A stretch of 64,000 nt of DNA from Bugula neritina (taxonomy: Eukaryota > Bryozoa > Gymnolaemata > Cheilostomatida > Bugulidae), in NCBI GenBank assembly GCA_964035545.1, contig OZ037765.1, positions 30,368,004-30,432,003 of the forward strand. The letters are read 5' to 3'. The notes beneath the pieces are model-generated. The model was not told where the DNA came from. It worked only from the letters and a program-made list of their open reading frames with translations, and did not search any database. Shown here one piece after another: positions 26,501 through 38,542 of the stretch (position 1 is the first letter of the stretch; the number at the start of each line of letters is the position of its first letter). Both the position numbers and the translations under genes were made by a program.

Positions 26501-29500
26501 TGAATATGGCTTCTAATTCTTGTAACTTTTGACTATGACGATGCTGATAAGTGATACTCATACTGATAGTGATAATCACTGCCAGCCCAAGTCTCATACT
26601 CATAGTGATACTATTAGTATTAATAATTAGTATTACTATTAGTACAACTACTAGTATTACTCATAGTTCTGATAATGATGCAGATGATAGTTTTAAAAGT
26701 TCTACTTCTACTTTTATAGTAAGCTAGATTGTATATGTTGAGCTCTACTCATTTTTTACTACTAATTTGCTAATACTAATAGTAATACTAATAATAGTTA
26801 TAGTTGTTATAATGATAGTAATACTAATAGTAATAATAACTATTTCAATTTGATAATTTATGTTTTATAACAGCATTATCGCTTATCATTTACATTGGTT
26901 CATAATATGCTTATTTTAATTTTGCTTTGTGTGTTTTGTCATGTTGTAAATTTAAGTTCGTATGGTTATTTAATGAACTAGAGAACTAGCCAAATGTTAT
27001 GTAACGGTTGCAGTAATTTACTATAAACTCAGTGAAATTTAAAACCTAATTGATATTACTATGACATTGATTGTACAGAGGTAGCTAAAATATACATTAA
27101 ATTACCAATAATTTTAATTTGCCAATACACTATGAGTAGAACAATCAAATGCAATGATAGAAAATTAATTAGTCATAGCAGCCCGTTGCTTGAGGAACAT
27201 TGAGCTACAGGTCTAAAATGATGTAGTTTTGTGATCCCTTATATAACAAAATAATTTTTTCAAACTGGTTTAATACTTTTATTATAAACACGCTTATCAA
27301 AGTAACATGTTTTTGATGTATATTCTATTAAAAAAGCAATCACATCAGGTTTTCAATTTGTATGTTGTACAAAGTTTATTATGGTGACAAGTTACTAAAT
27401 TATATGGTTCAGCTTTGTAAAGTAAAGCTGATAAAATAAAAACAATTATGTGATTGTTTTACTGCTATATATTAAATTTAAATGAGTTGAATAATATCCT
27501 AGTGCAGTGAATTAGATATTTTTTTAGCTTTGGTACACCTGTTTGTTATAGGCTAACATTCCACCAATAGAAGAATGGTGCAAGTAGAAGAAATTTCAGG
27601 CGCAGAAAGCTAAGGAGCAGTCAGAATGCTGCCAGAGTTGTGAAGAGGCACTTGAAAAAGCTGAATTTTAATAATGACATGAAATTCGTAACAGATCACC
27701 CTGGTGTATTTGAACTGACATGGCCAGCAGAGTTCTCGAAGTCACATACAACAGCTATTTACATCATCATGGTTAGCTTAAATTTAATTCCTATATCAGT
27801 CTCTAATATATAGTTTGATATCTGCTGTAAATTTGCTTAAGGAGCATACACATAACCAAAACTGAGTTACACTATAGTATTTGTTCTTGAATATATTTAC
27901 CAAGATAAGTAGATTTGCTAATTCATTAACAGTAAAATTATAATGATACAACAATTTTTCTTTTAGATGATTCAATCAATAACACAAGACACTACAACAT
28001 GGTTTTGCAGTTATAGAGTATTAATTTTCTGGCTCTTTCCAAATCTTCATAGAAGGCAAAGAAAACCACTGTCAGCTTGCCTTTATAACTAAGTGCACGC
28101 GTCTTCCACCTACAGATGATGATAAACAATTTGCTGGTGTGGAACTTTCTAATTTTGTTCACAATGAAGATAGATTATAGGACATTATTCTTTATGTAAA
28201 GATTGTCAAGTTTTGTTATAATTAAGAACAGTTTTAGTTTCAATAAATCGGTTCAACATTATGGACATCATTGCACAAGCATTTTAATCTTTACTATCTA
28301 CAAAGGTATCTGATGGACTACTTGAAAATACAAAACTATGCTCCAGATACACAATGAACTGACCAGCAAAGTTAAAATGAGTTGGAGATGTAGAACATAA
28401 TATCTTGTTCAAGGCTTTTCCCTGCTGTTGGAACCTTCTACTTCAGAACACTGAATTGAACAAATGTATGAAACTTTGCAAACAATAATAATGTGAAATT
28501 AGTTGCTAAGTATTACATTGCTAATAAATACAGCATTGTGTAATGTTTTATTTAATTTTTTTTGAGCCATTTGATCTATAGGCCTGCATAGTATTTACTA
28601 TATTATAACTAATAAATTGCAGACACATTATGTCAGACCAGTTTCCATTTAAATAGAATCGTGTAGGCTATCAAATTTGTAGAAGTAAAAAACCGAATTC
28701 TTATTGAGTAAAATACTTGCCTTTTTTTTCATGATGCCTCTACTGCTAAAAAGAGAAGTTTTTATCAATACAGCTCCATCAATCTGTATCCTGATGAAGC
28801 TAGTAGTTTAGGAACATTTGTGGCGGGGAGTGTAGGCTGAGCTGCAGTATAGGAAGAACCCCAACATATGTAATCTATTCAGCGCATTATATGTATATTT
28901 ATTCAAAAAAGAATTTAGAAAATGCTTTATGAAGCATGAACAAAGTAAAAATTAATGCTAGTGAAAGTAATATTATTACACCCATTAGAATTACTAGCAG
29001 CTATAGCATTAAAATTATGTACTTTCATAAAAATGTGTCTAATTTATGCTACAAAGTTATTACTGCCAAAGGTTACAAAATTTACCAGTCACATTCATGC
29101 AGCTGGCGGAGAATAACTAACTTTCACATGCAATAAATACAATTAGTAGCTCAATCTAAAACTAATGCGCTATTAAATGTTAGGAGTATAAGTTATAGTT
29201 ATTCTAAGGAATAATTGCAAAAAAGGAATTTAACTCTTATTATAATGTAATTATCTTCCAAGATATATTACAACATCACTACTTGGATGCATACAATGTC
29301 ATATTTATATTGGCATCAACATAATTTTCAATAATTTCCAATCTATTAACTTGAGCATTATGATTGTGATTATTTTATAAATAAGGCGATGATTAGGCAC
29401 TGTTGGTATTTTGGTTCAATTTATTAATGGCTGTAACAGGCAGAGTTGTAAATATAATGGATATATCAAAATTCCAATGGGTATAGTACTCTAACACAAC

Positions 29501-31247
29501 ATTGATACTAATAATTGTAGCCACTTACTCTTAGAGTTAGTGAATAATGATACAGTCATAACAATCTGAATTTCAATCAGCATTAGAGATAGGCTGACTG
29601 CTTTATAATATTATAGTTATGTCAAATTGAATTTATTCACTATAACTATAAAATTTATGATTATAATTATAAATTAAAATAATTTAAATATTATATAATA
29701 TATTGATAATTATTGGAATCATAATTATATTTATTGTTATGATCATTATGATTATAATTATTTAATATTATCTTTGTTTGTATTTAAAGTTGTTCCTTAA
29801 ATTTAAAGTTGTTTAAGTTTTATAAATTTATTATAATTATATTACTGTATAAGTATTGCTATTAGTATTAGTATAATTAAATTATTATAATTTATATTTT
29901 ATTATTTATATTATTATTTATTTTACTTTTTATTTTAAGACCAGCAGTTCAAATTAATACTTGTGTCGTTTGTTTTATATTATAACTTACAAGTATAACT
30001 ATTAACATAATAATTTTACATTTGTTATTAGTATTACTATGAATATAAATATTTATATTAATATAAATATAGCTATTGGTATAACTTATACTTATAGTTA
30101 TAACTAATATTATAAGTATTAGTTTCGAAACTGATTCTGCTCCGTAACATTAACATACTGATACTGTCATATGATTATCATTATGACTGATAATAGTATT
30201 AATAAATATAACCATTGAATATTATTAATAATAGTTCACCAATAGGCGACAGTCATAGACTTAGAGTTAGAGTGAGAGTCATAGACATAGTGATAGACTA
30301 GTGATACTCATAGTCATACTGATACTGTGATTCAGTTTCACTGATTCAGTTACAAATTTTAAAACTTGGTTTTACGTAGACAACTACTAACCTATAATTC
30401 ATCACAAAACGGTTGAAAATCATCATTTACTGCATATTTAAGAGTAATTTTCTGGTAGTGTGGTCGACATGATAATTGAAATTAAAATAGGGAAAATAAT
30501 TATTTTGTGATTTACAGCAAGTTACAAACTAGCGAAATGGAATAGTCCATTTGAAAACAGTCAAATTAGTTACCTTTCTTGATGTTGCGTAGCTAACGTT
30601 AGTTATTAGTAGCCGCCCGAAGAGTAACATTCATGTGATTTGAACTACGAATAACGAGAATCTGTGACAAACCCGCTTCTTAATAACTTTACGCGATATA
30701 AACTCACGCTACAATAGGGCTATTTTGCCATCCCCACGTCAGAATAGGACACGGAGGGCACGCTCGCGGGCAAGTCTGGGCAAGTCCAAGACACCTAATA
30801 TGACCACTTTTACTTACATTTTTGTAGTGTTTTCGTATAAGAAATTGGATAAAATGCCGATAAAACAGTTGAAAAGCATGCAAACTTTTGCTCAAATGTA
30901 ATAAATAACCTGGAAGCTTACCGCCTTTAACCATTAGAAGGGCAACAGACAAAGAACTACACTTTGTCCATTATCATTTTATTCCTCACAAGAAATAAAG
31001 TAACTAATATAAATGGATCATTTTTAGCCTAAGAAACCTGAAACTGAATAAAGTTGACAACAAGTTTTATCAACGCACAAACTTGCAGCTTGTCAAACTT
31101 ACATAGTGGCCTTTTGAACGGTACTTTGTTAGAATCTTGACCTACTCTATAAAATACTTGAATAACACTGATATACACCAATAATATAGCTCCGGACAAC
31201 TTCAGAAATCTCCAAACCACTTTGTTCATCGTCAAATCTAAAATCAA
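20538..31247 (-). CDS. Golgi alpha-1,3-fucosyltransferase (GT10)
   Basis: GT10 enzymes transfer fucose from GDP-fucose to GlcNAc-containing glycans in the Golgi lumen. Seven minus-strand exons are read: 31247-31103, 25390-25106, 24667-24357, 24214-23951, 23416-23262, 22505-22334 and 20705-20538. They total 1500 nt (499 residues) with consistent phases. Exon 1 gives a short basic cytoplasmic tail and a signal anchor (FLKLSGAILLVYISVIQVFY), typical of a type II Golgi enzyme. Exon 2 is a Thr/Ser-rich stem. The catalytic part shows DVILWQHH, IWVVFFLESP, VAWFVSNCGARNNRLEYAKE, DIFGACGSKSCPR, then KFYLAFENSNCRDYITEKFF, VIPIVMGAHPDDY, NEYFKWK and TYFWCRLCAMAHA. These are the GT10 signature blocks in order. 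A second Met at codon 7 (31229) is an alternative start. The stem exon boundary at 25106 is the least certain. Acceptor specificity cannot be read from sequence. Confidence 0.92.
20776..21990. repeat. 24-bp satellite array, about 50 copies
   Basis: The unit is ACTTCTACACATAGTATATACAAT with substitutions at a few fixed positions (CACATAG, CACACAG, CACGTAG, CACATGG). Each unit contains a GTATATAC palindrome. The array fills most of the last intron of the fucosyltransferase gene, between exons 22505-22334 and 20705-20538. Because 24 is divisible by three and the unit lacks stops in several phases, one plus and two minus frames stay open for over 400 codons. They encode only an eight-residue repeat and are not genes. 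Confidence 0.95.
25106..25215. repeat. trinucleotide repeat inside the fucosyltransferase stem exon
   Basis: Interrupted ACT/AGT/GCT-type triplets (minus-strand sense) encode a run of Thr, Ser, Ile and Ala about 35 residues long, with a repeating SIST pattern. It lies at the end of the second coding exon and is translated in the gene model as the end of the luminal stem. The exon donor falls at the edge of the repeat, so the repeat length also bears on splice-site position. Confidence 0.75.
26390..26840. repeat. AGT/ACT-type simple-sequence island in fucosyltransferase intron 1
   Basis: Interrupted triplet sequence of the same type as at 9180-9990, for example repeated TAGTAATACTAATAG stretches. 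No coding content. Confidence 0.7.
27571..28180 (+). CDS. two exon-like stretches of an unidentified gene within an intron
   Basis: On the strand opposite the host gene, a frame follows an AATAG at 27570 for 68 codons to a GTTAGC donor near 27773. It is strongly basic at the start (RRNFRRRKLR) and ends with KFVTDHPGVFELTWPAEFSK. A second stretch follows a strong pyrimidine tract and TAG acceptor near 28052 and reads about 42 codons (ENHCQLAFITKCTRLPPTDD) to a stop at 28178-28180. The composition is coding-like and unlike the AT-rich surroundings. Direct splicing of the two donor/acceptor choices I see does not keep phase, so an exon is missing or the copy is decayed. I do not recognise the family, and I found no start codon. 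It could be a pseudogene or a transposon-derived fragment. Confidence 0.3.
29860..30310. repeat. AT-rich simple-sequence island in fucosyltransferase intron 1
   Basis: Degenerate ATT/TAT/AGT triplets and short inverted stretches, changing near 30250-30320 into TAGTCATAG-type repeats. Nothing coding is seen. Confidence 0.6.
30768..30787. promoter_or_regulatory. perfect p53-family response element
   Basis: Two adjacent decamers, GGGCAAGTCT and GGGCAAGTCC, each fit RRRCWWGYYY exactly with no spacer, which is the optimal arrangement for p53/p63/p73 binding. The site lies in a locally GC-richer patch in intron 1 of the fucosyltransferase gene, about 0.32 kb inside from the first coding exon. The match is seen in sequence; regulation is inference. 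Confidence 0.5.
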
Positions 31248-34200
31248 TCATCGAAATGACACAATTTCAAAATCAAATGATTGCAACAGATGAAAGGTTA
31301 TAAAATATTATAAATTAATTCCAAGTTTAAAAGTTGGGAAACAAATTTATTAAACTAGTAATAAGATGAAGTATTCATTTATTACTAAGTATTGCCAGTA
31401 AATGGAATATTATTGTATACGTTATGCCTGCTAATCCAGAGCAAAATGGAGCTACTAATTATCTCTAGCAGTCATACACTTATATGACGCCTATAGGAAT
31501 GTGTTTTAATCCATGGCTGTAAAAACATAGCACTTTTACGATAGAAGGAACGTTGAGAGAGAAGTTGTATTATAAATAAAGAGAGACAGGTAATATTCTT
31601 GATACTCACACAGTATTATGCAGAATGAATATGTACAAATGATAGTTGAAGCAGCGAATTAGAATCTATATAAACATTTAGGTATAAAGTTACACCATTG
31701 TCCTGGGTAGAGAGTATCTATTGCATAGGCTGTCCTTTTAGTACTACAAAAAAAGAAAATTACTAATAACTACTTGAGAACTTACATGAATCTAGATCCT
31801 AGAGCTATATTAAAGTACATATGTACCTGCACTGCATAGATGTAGCATGACTAGGGTTAGTATAACAAAGCATTACAACTGTACACCTGCTAGTAAACAT
31901 ATCTGCTGAATTTCACATTTCATTTCCTGTCAGCCATACTATGGCCCTTCATTATGTGAGCTTGATAACGCCTGACATTGTTGTACCCACAGCATTGCAT
32001 ACACGTGTAGTTGTATAACTGAGCTCTACTTGAGTCTACCCAGGACAAAACTACAAACTATATAGATGTGAAAGCAACAGCCTAACTAGAAATGAGAGAA
32101 CTCGGGATAACTGATCTCTAGAACAGAGCCATTGAAACACATAATATGATGACAAACAGATTCTAGAGCATTCCATTGCATTGCATTGTAATTTCATCAG
32201 ATGCAACCATTTCCAAACACTGAATCAAAAATTCTTTCAAGTAATGTGCTTAGAAATGTAATGATATGGCCTACTACAATGTCAGGCAGAGAATATGCAT
32301 TAGTAGACAGCTATGACAGAGCAGCTAACCCAGAAGGATGACAGCAGTTTCAAAACTCTCAGTTATAAAGTGATGGCATCAAAATTTGTAATGCAAAAAC
32401 TTGCATAAGATGAGAAGCTATTACTTGCTATGCTTGAGCTACATAGTAGTCAAACTTTGTAGTAGAAGATATCGAAAGCTACTCACATCAACACTTAATA
32501 ACCTCTACCAACCCCAATAATCAATACTGAAGAGTCAATAATTAACACTGGAGGGCTTCGTTATACCCAAACTCAGCAGAACAACAACACCCATAAATTA
32601 AAACTCGGAAAGCTATTTCTTCTACTAGTACAAATATTACTCAAGCTATTGACACAAACTTCCATATTTTATTTATGCATCACTAACTTTTAGTTGTTTT
32701 GTTTTTCAGGTTAATACAATGTTTGGTGTCTGCCCCATTGAAATAGCAAAAGTTGTGGCATGTAATAGCAGATAAGCCTAGCACAATATTTATAAACCTA
32801 ATTAACAGATAATGAACATTAATGGCAATAAATAGAGCCTACGTCATAAACAGATGTCCAGAATATGATAAATAATTTACAAAAATTTTCAAATAAGTTG
32901 TAATGAGCTGAGCAGAGATTTCTAGGCTCTATCACTCCATGGCATGGATGCTCGTGTGGATGAACTTGTGGAGCTGTTTACATTAACTTTTGGTTTCGTT
33001 TTCACTCGGTGCAACTGTTTCCAAACATGGAATGAAAAATGCATTTGCTAAGGCTAAGAACAGAAGTGTATCAGTCTGAGAGCTAATGCAACTCCTGCGA
33101 GACAACCCAAATATTAGAAAGTATAATTATGCACAGTTGGGACTGTACTGGTTGCTGTCTAATTACTTACTGTAGATCTAGGAATTTCAGCATGAGGTAA
33201 TTTGATTGTATATAATTATAAATTTGACAAATAAAAACATATCAGCCTTGTTTTGCTGACTAATTATGGCTAAGGTTATGAGAAAATAAATTCAAGGTCA
33301 CAAATGGCTTGAATTACTTAAATGACTGGCACTTCTTTGAATTAAGCCAGTAATTTCAATGCTCAAACCTTAAAATAGTTTCAAAAATAATCTACAACAG
33401 CTTTTAACTACAATAACCAGTAGCTCTCTTGAATAATTATAATGTAATTACAGTAAGGCTTGGTTTTCTTGGGCTTGTTGAGTTACTATTAAGCTATCAA
33501 GACTCAGTGCAATGCCAAAATATTTTTATGAGTAACAAGTATTTTAAATTCTTCGAGTCAAACAGTTACACAGCAAGTACTCTGTTGTCAAATTGATCGC
33601 TTGACTAGGTTTGACTGCTCTGTTCAAATTGAGTCAAGTCTTTGAAGCAAGGGAAAACATGAAAAACATCATGATTTCATCAATCAGTAGTTAGAGTAGC
33701 CATTGAAATAAATGTGTTAAAACTCGACAATCTGCTCAGAGAGTGTCTTATTAAACTCCTTGCAATAAACTATAACTTTAAATGTTGAGCAAGATTCACT
33801 TCTTATTGTAATTAGGTGACCTTTGATGGTATTATACAATGGCTATTTGAGTTGAGATCGATAACAATTTAATTATCTGGAGATTATTCTTAGCAATTCA
33901 AGTAAATTTTTAAATGAGCATTACACTATTGACTTGCTAGCCAAGTTAAAAAACTCAATTGTTGAACTTGATTTGAATAGCAAGTTTAATCCACAGTCTG
34001 ATTGCTGCCAGCTGCCTACTTAGCTCTGAATCTGTAATAATACTTGATGTTTTGCCAGATGCCAAAGACTTTGCTTTTTGGTTGATAGAAAAGTTATTTT
34101 GCCACATAAAACCTCAGGTCTGTTTAAACTTTTCATAGCTGATAACCTCTGATGACAACAGTTTCCATGCTGGCAAAATAGTTTGAGGGCTTTTTTAGAG

Positions 34201-36447
34201 GCACAGGAACAACTATGACGAATTATTTTCTTTAAATTAATTAATTCAATTATTTAAAGAATCTAAGTTGGTTAAACTTCAGGTTTTTCAAGTACTAAAT
34301 TAGGCTTAGTAAACACTACAGTCAATTTACAACTATATATATATTATGATTATAAACCATTAAAAATAATTTAATTTTATACACTATGCTTCTCAGAGTT
34401 AGAACTACATTTCAAAATCATTTAATTTTATGGACACAGTCTATTTTATAGTAATACTTAAACTTATAGTTATATTAGTTATCTGATTACTATAAGTAAT
34501 AGAAAAGGGTATAGTGAAATTATTACCATTAGTCTTGAACATAGCGATAGTGTTACTACGACTACCAAATATTACCTAGTATTACAATCACAATGAAATT
34601 GGGTAGAGGAAAACTTGACTTAACACTATTTTTATATTAAATAGATACATAATAATTATTAGTTATACATTTGATATGAAAGTAACTACAAAAAAAAGCA
34701 ATAGTTAATAAGTAAATGAGTATAAATATAAATATGCATTTAAGTGCATAACTCAACAAAGCAAGATCCTGGTGTCCAACTTGAAAAATCTGCTACTAAT
34801 TTAATTCATTAAACATTAAATAGATCAGTGCTAAACTAGGTAAATAAATCAACATTCATAGAGGTGAAATTAACCTTACATTTAACCATCACATTCAGAA
34901 AAAGATATCAGAGCAAACAAGCAACTGGGAATAGTCAAAAAAGCTTTGAATATGGAAACAACAAAACAATACCTAAACTCATAGCATACAAGTACATATT
35001 TCTTTCCCCATTTGTACTATGCATCTGTTGCATAGTTTTATGGAAATAAACATCATTGAACCTGGAGGAGAGCAAACAGTGACAACAATTAAGCACCATG
35101 GCTAACATCAAGGGTAGAAGAGGCGTAAAGAAGCAAGGAAAAACTAGGGCTGTAATGGTTACTTGCAATGAAAAAAAGCTTTTATGAAACCACCAGGCAT
35201 TTTCTTATACTAAAAATGATATGATGAAATTTTCTACAAGCAACTATAAATCGAACTATAAACTAATTCTAAGTAAAACTATCGCACAAACCCAAAGGCT
35301 GAGAGCAGTGAAAGGGCGATGGGTCAAATACTAAGGAGTAGGAAGTTGAACTGAAACTATTCTAAATTCAATTCAAAGAACTCTGAGAGTATGTTGGCAG
35401 TGGCCATACCTATACTAAAAGTAAAAGTAAATTTTTAACCAACAAACACCACAATAACAATGTCAATAGGCATAACCATAGCCCATAGCCCCAAGGCAGA
35501 GCTACAATTTCAACAAATAATCCATTATATTTAATTTTATATGATATGGTATATTATAATTATTACAATTACTATCAACTACCAAGACTCAAGTCTGAGA
35601 GTAATACCTTAATACTAATACTAATAGTATTACTGTAACAGTAACCCTTATACTTATAGTACTACTATTACTATTAGTAAGAGTTATACTTATACTAATA
35701 GTAAATACTAAATGTAATAGACTAATACTAATTTTGTAAAAGTAGTCAACTAATTCTTAAGATTAAAGAGTTAAACCTCAAGTTAATCATCAGGCTTGGG
35801 GTCAACTTAGTCTGAAAGTTAAACTGTAAAGGTTATTAATTAATTTTAAATATTGAATTTATTTTCAACTCTTAAATTTATAACTCGAAGTTAAACTTAA
35901 TGATATAATCAATATGAATAAATTACCACATCATCACCATTAATCACTATCATGGCCACCACCACCACCATCAAGTGATCAATGATCATGAGACTGAGTA
36001 AGGTCTGAGTAACTGCAAGGCCAAGAGTTAATCTTGTGAAAATAAAAATATTCACCTTGCTCTTTGACTTTCACTTTGACTTTCAGTTTCAAAGTGAAAC
36101 TGGAAGATAAATACTTAGTCTTATACCTATTACTATTAGTATTACTATTACTAATATAAGTAATAGTATTAGTATAACTAATACAGTAATACTAATATTA
36201 ATAGTATTAGTATTTATGTATTAGTTATACTAATACTTATATTCTATTACTATTAATATTACTATTAGTCAATGTCATAGTGTTAGTATTACTAATAGTA
36301 ATACTAATACTATTGTCTATTAGTATTAGTATTATTATTACTATTAGTATTAGTAATTAGTAATAATTAGTATTAGTAATAATCAGTAATTCTAATAGTA
36401 ATACTAATAGTAATACTAATTGCAAATGACTCTCACTCTGGTGTGCA
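31248..36447. other. intergenic region left of the LTR retrotransposon
   Basis: AT-rich DNA upstream of the fucosyltransferase gene, probably including its promoter. I find no convincing exon, RNA gene or terminal repeat. Short open frames at 34864-35049 (+) and 34935-35168 (-) lack recognisable content. From about 35590 to 36420 the sequence becomes an AGT/ACT/ATT simple-sequence island. Confidence 0.5.
35590..36420. repeat. AGT/ACT/ATT simple-sequence island beside the LTR element
   Basis: Long interrupted runs of ATTAGTATTACT-like triplets on both strands end about 30 bases before the 77-bp flanking repeat. The region is of the same type as the other islands in this window. Confidence 0.75.
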
Positions 36448-36524
36448 GAATCACAGAATGAGGATAAAACTCAAAATAAAAACTAAAACTAAAAGAATAC
36501 ATACCATCACAATTCTTAAACTAC
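36448..36524. repeat. left copy of a 77-bp direct repeat flanking the LTR element
   Basis: These 77 bases, starting GAATCACAGAATGAGG and ending CTTAAACTAC, abut the TG of the 5' LTR. An exact copy follows the CA of the 3' LTR at 43754-43830. No shorter target duplication exists: the bases before the 5' LTR (CTAC) differ from those after the 3' LTR (GAAT). Confidence 0.93.
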
Positions 36525-37516
36525 TGAAGAGGAAGCTACAGCTGTTAACAGCATATTGTCTATACCTCACATCGAGTTAAAATAAAGAAATCGAGGAGGT
36601 AACTCCCAAATAGGAAGATATGTAAAATCAAGATCGATATGTAAATGTAGGAGTTGTACTACTATGTGCCATTAAAAGAAAACTTGCCTTCTCATGATAA
36701 AAAGTCAAGAAAAATAAGAACCGCTGCTCGAACAAGTCAGTTGTTGGAGTGGTTTTGAGACTGATAGATATAATTGTTGTTTTTGGCGCTATCGCCATCT
36801 TTCGGATTTCTAAGATTATTATATTTTGCAATTAGCCCTTAGCCGTTATAATATTATACTTACTAAAGGAAAGTTCTACATTTTTAATTACTGTTAGTTT
36901 TATCGTTCTGTCTTTTTGTCTGAATCAACTGCGCAGTTAATTTTTGGTGTTACAATAATATTATATTAATATACTTATACTCAACTTATAGTGAATATAA
37001 ATATTATTCAATTTGTTCATATTCTATTGTATATTATTATTAACTTCTCTCTTTGTTTGTGATTGCATCAATCTGTGTACAAAACGTAATCAATTCCAGT
37101 ATCTCAATTGTTCGTAGAAAGTAAGTCGTATATTTGTGTCAAAGTTATTAAAAAGTAATTCCTGTGTTGATACCCATCTGATCTTAAAATAGTAATAGTT
37201 TTAGATAGCATAAAAATCTGACATTTACATTCGCATAACCACAGCTGAGCAGTAGTAGACCATAATATTTTTAGTCTCACTGAACACTTTCCTTTATCAT
37301 ACTCCGACATAATAGTTATAGTAGATATTAATATAGAGATTTGAACTATACTACTCAGTTCTACTACCCGATCCAACACCGCGGCTACAAACAAACATCT
37401 TAACCTTGGCTTTGCTTTGCGCTACTCTACATCAGCACGTCATACATTACATCTAAACAAACATTAAAATAATTGAGTAGGCCTAAGTGACAACTATAAC
37501 AAAAATTGACTCTTCA
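36525..37516 (+). repeat. 5' LTR
   Basis: 992 bp, TG...CA, with terminal inverted heptamers TGAAGAG/CTCTTCA. Its offset from the 3' LTR is a constant 6237 bases, so there are no indels between them. The first about 60 bases duplicate the end of the pol coding region because the 3' LTR overlaps it. Minus-strand open frames inside it occur identically in both LTRs and are probably not genes. Confidence 0.95.
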
Positions 37517-37517
37517 C

Positions 37518-37534
37518 TGGTGGCAGCGGTGGGA
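37518..37534 (+). other. tRNA-Leu primer binding site
   Basis: TGGTGGCAGCGGTGGGA starts one base after the 5' LTR. It is the complement of the 3' end, with CCA, of animal tRNA-Leu species ending CCCACCGCTGCCA. It would prime minus-strand DNA synthesis. Confidence 0.85.
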
Positions 37535-37591
37535 TATTTTCTACTAACACTAGACGAACTCCAACTTTAAAGCTAAAACCTAAAACTAAAG

Positions 37592-38542
37592 ATGGCCGAG
37601 TCAAAAGATGTGCCCCCTACAACCGAGAAACTAGCTACCACAGCTGAAGTCAATGAACAATTGGTGCAACTACTGCGAGCACAAATGATTGGCATGAATC
37701 AGCCCAAAAAACAGCCCATATCAGCTCCAACTTACGACGGCACTACTGACGTAGATACATTTTTGCAACAATTTGATAGCATAGCAGCTCACAACAACTG
37801 GGAATCAGACGAGAGTGGGCTTCGACTGAAATTAGCATTGCGAGGGGAAGCTGCTAAATGTGTAATGTCGGATCGTGCAGCAGAGATCAGACAGCAACTA
37901 TTACAAAAGTATGGCTTGAGAGAGAGTCAAGCCTACAATATGCTCAAGAAACTGAGATATAAACCAGGAGAGGATTTAAACGTTTTTATTAACCAGCTAC
38001 AGAAGGTATTAGCCACTGCCCATCCTAAGCTAAGAGGAGACGAGTTGGAGGCGATGGCTGTGAAAGAACTGCTAACACAGATACCTTCCAATCACCCTGC
38101 TATGTGGGCCCTACGCGTGAAACCTCCTACCACTGTACAAGATATTAAGGAGATCTACGATACATTTACCAACGATAATACTAATATTAACTACATGAAC
38201 AGTGAAACCGTGGACTCTACCCCCAACTTGGCCCAGACCTTACTAGAAGGCTTTCAAAAACAACAGCAACAGCAGCAAGAAGTACTGCAGGAGGTGCTCA
38301 CCCTGGTACGCGAGGTACGACAGCCCCCCACACCAGTTGCAACTGCCCGAGAGGAAGCGCTACCCCCAGTGCAGGAGAGAAGGACCTACTCAACCACTTA
38401 CCAACGTCCCCGCAGAAATTTTGCACCTAGAGCAGAAACTAGACAATGCTGGAGATGTCAGCAAATAGGACATCTTGCCAGAAACTGCCCTTACCCTCCA
38501 ACCCCTATACACAAGACGGGAAATGGTCCAGCCCGGCGTTAG
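37592..38542 (+). CDS. gag: gag polyprotein of the LTR element
   Basis: A 316-residue structural protein that would form the cytoplasmic particle and bind element RNA. The ATG at 37592 is the first in frame after the primer site. Residues about 50-210 resemble a retrotransposon capsid domain (YDGTTDVDTFLQQFD, LKLALRGEAAKCV). A Gln-rich segment follows near 225-240. A single CCHC zinc knuckle (C-X2-C-X4-H-X4-C) occupies residues 286-299. The frame ends at TAG 38540-38542, 97 bases into the overlap with pol. The overlap contains a -1 frameshift signal, so a fraction of ribosomes should continue into pol. Confidence 0.92.
   Translation: MAESKDVPPTTEKLATTAEVNEQLVQLLRAQMIGMNQPKKQPISAPTYDGTTDVDTFLQQFDSIAAHNNWESDESGLRLKLALRGEAAKCVMSDRAAEIRQQLLQKYGLRESQAYNMLKKLRYKPGEDLNVFINQLQKVLATAHPKLRGDELEAMAVKELLTQIPSNHPAMWALRVKPPTTVQDIKEIYDTFTNDNTNINYMNSETVDSTPNLAQTLLEGFQKQQQQQQEVLQEVLTLVREVRQPPTPVATAREEALPPVQERRTYSTTYQRPRRNFAPRAETRQCWRCQQIGHLARNCPYPPTPIHKTGNGPARR

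Noticed and set aside
36628-37394. Minus-strand open frames of 67 and 96 codons in the LTR, repeated at 42865-43631.
   Set aside because: Short, without recognisable domains, and duplicated only because the LTR is duplicated. Antisense LTR genes cannot be excluded but have no support.
38446-38448. ATG at the start of the pol frame as the real pol start.
   Set aside because: It lies within the gag zinc-knuckle codons. The frameshift cassette 70 bases downstream explains pol expression better.
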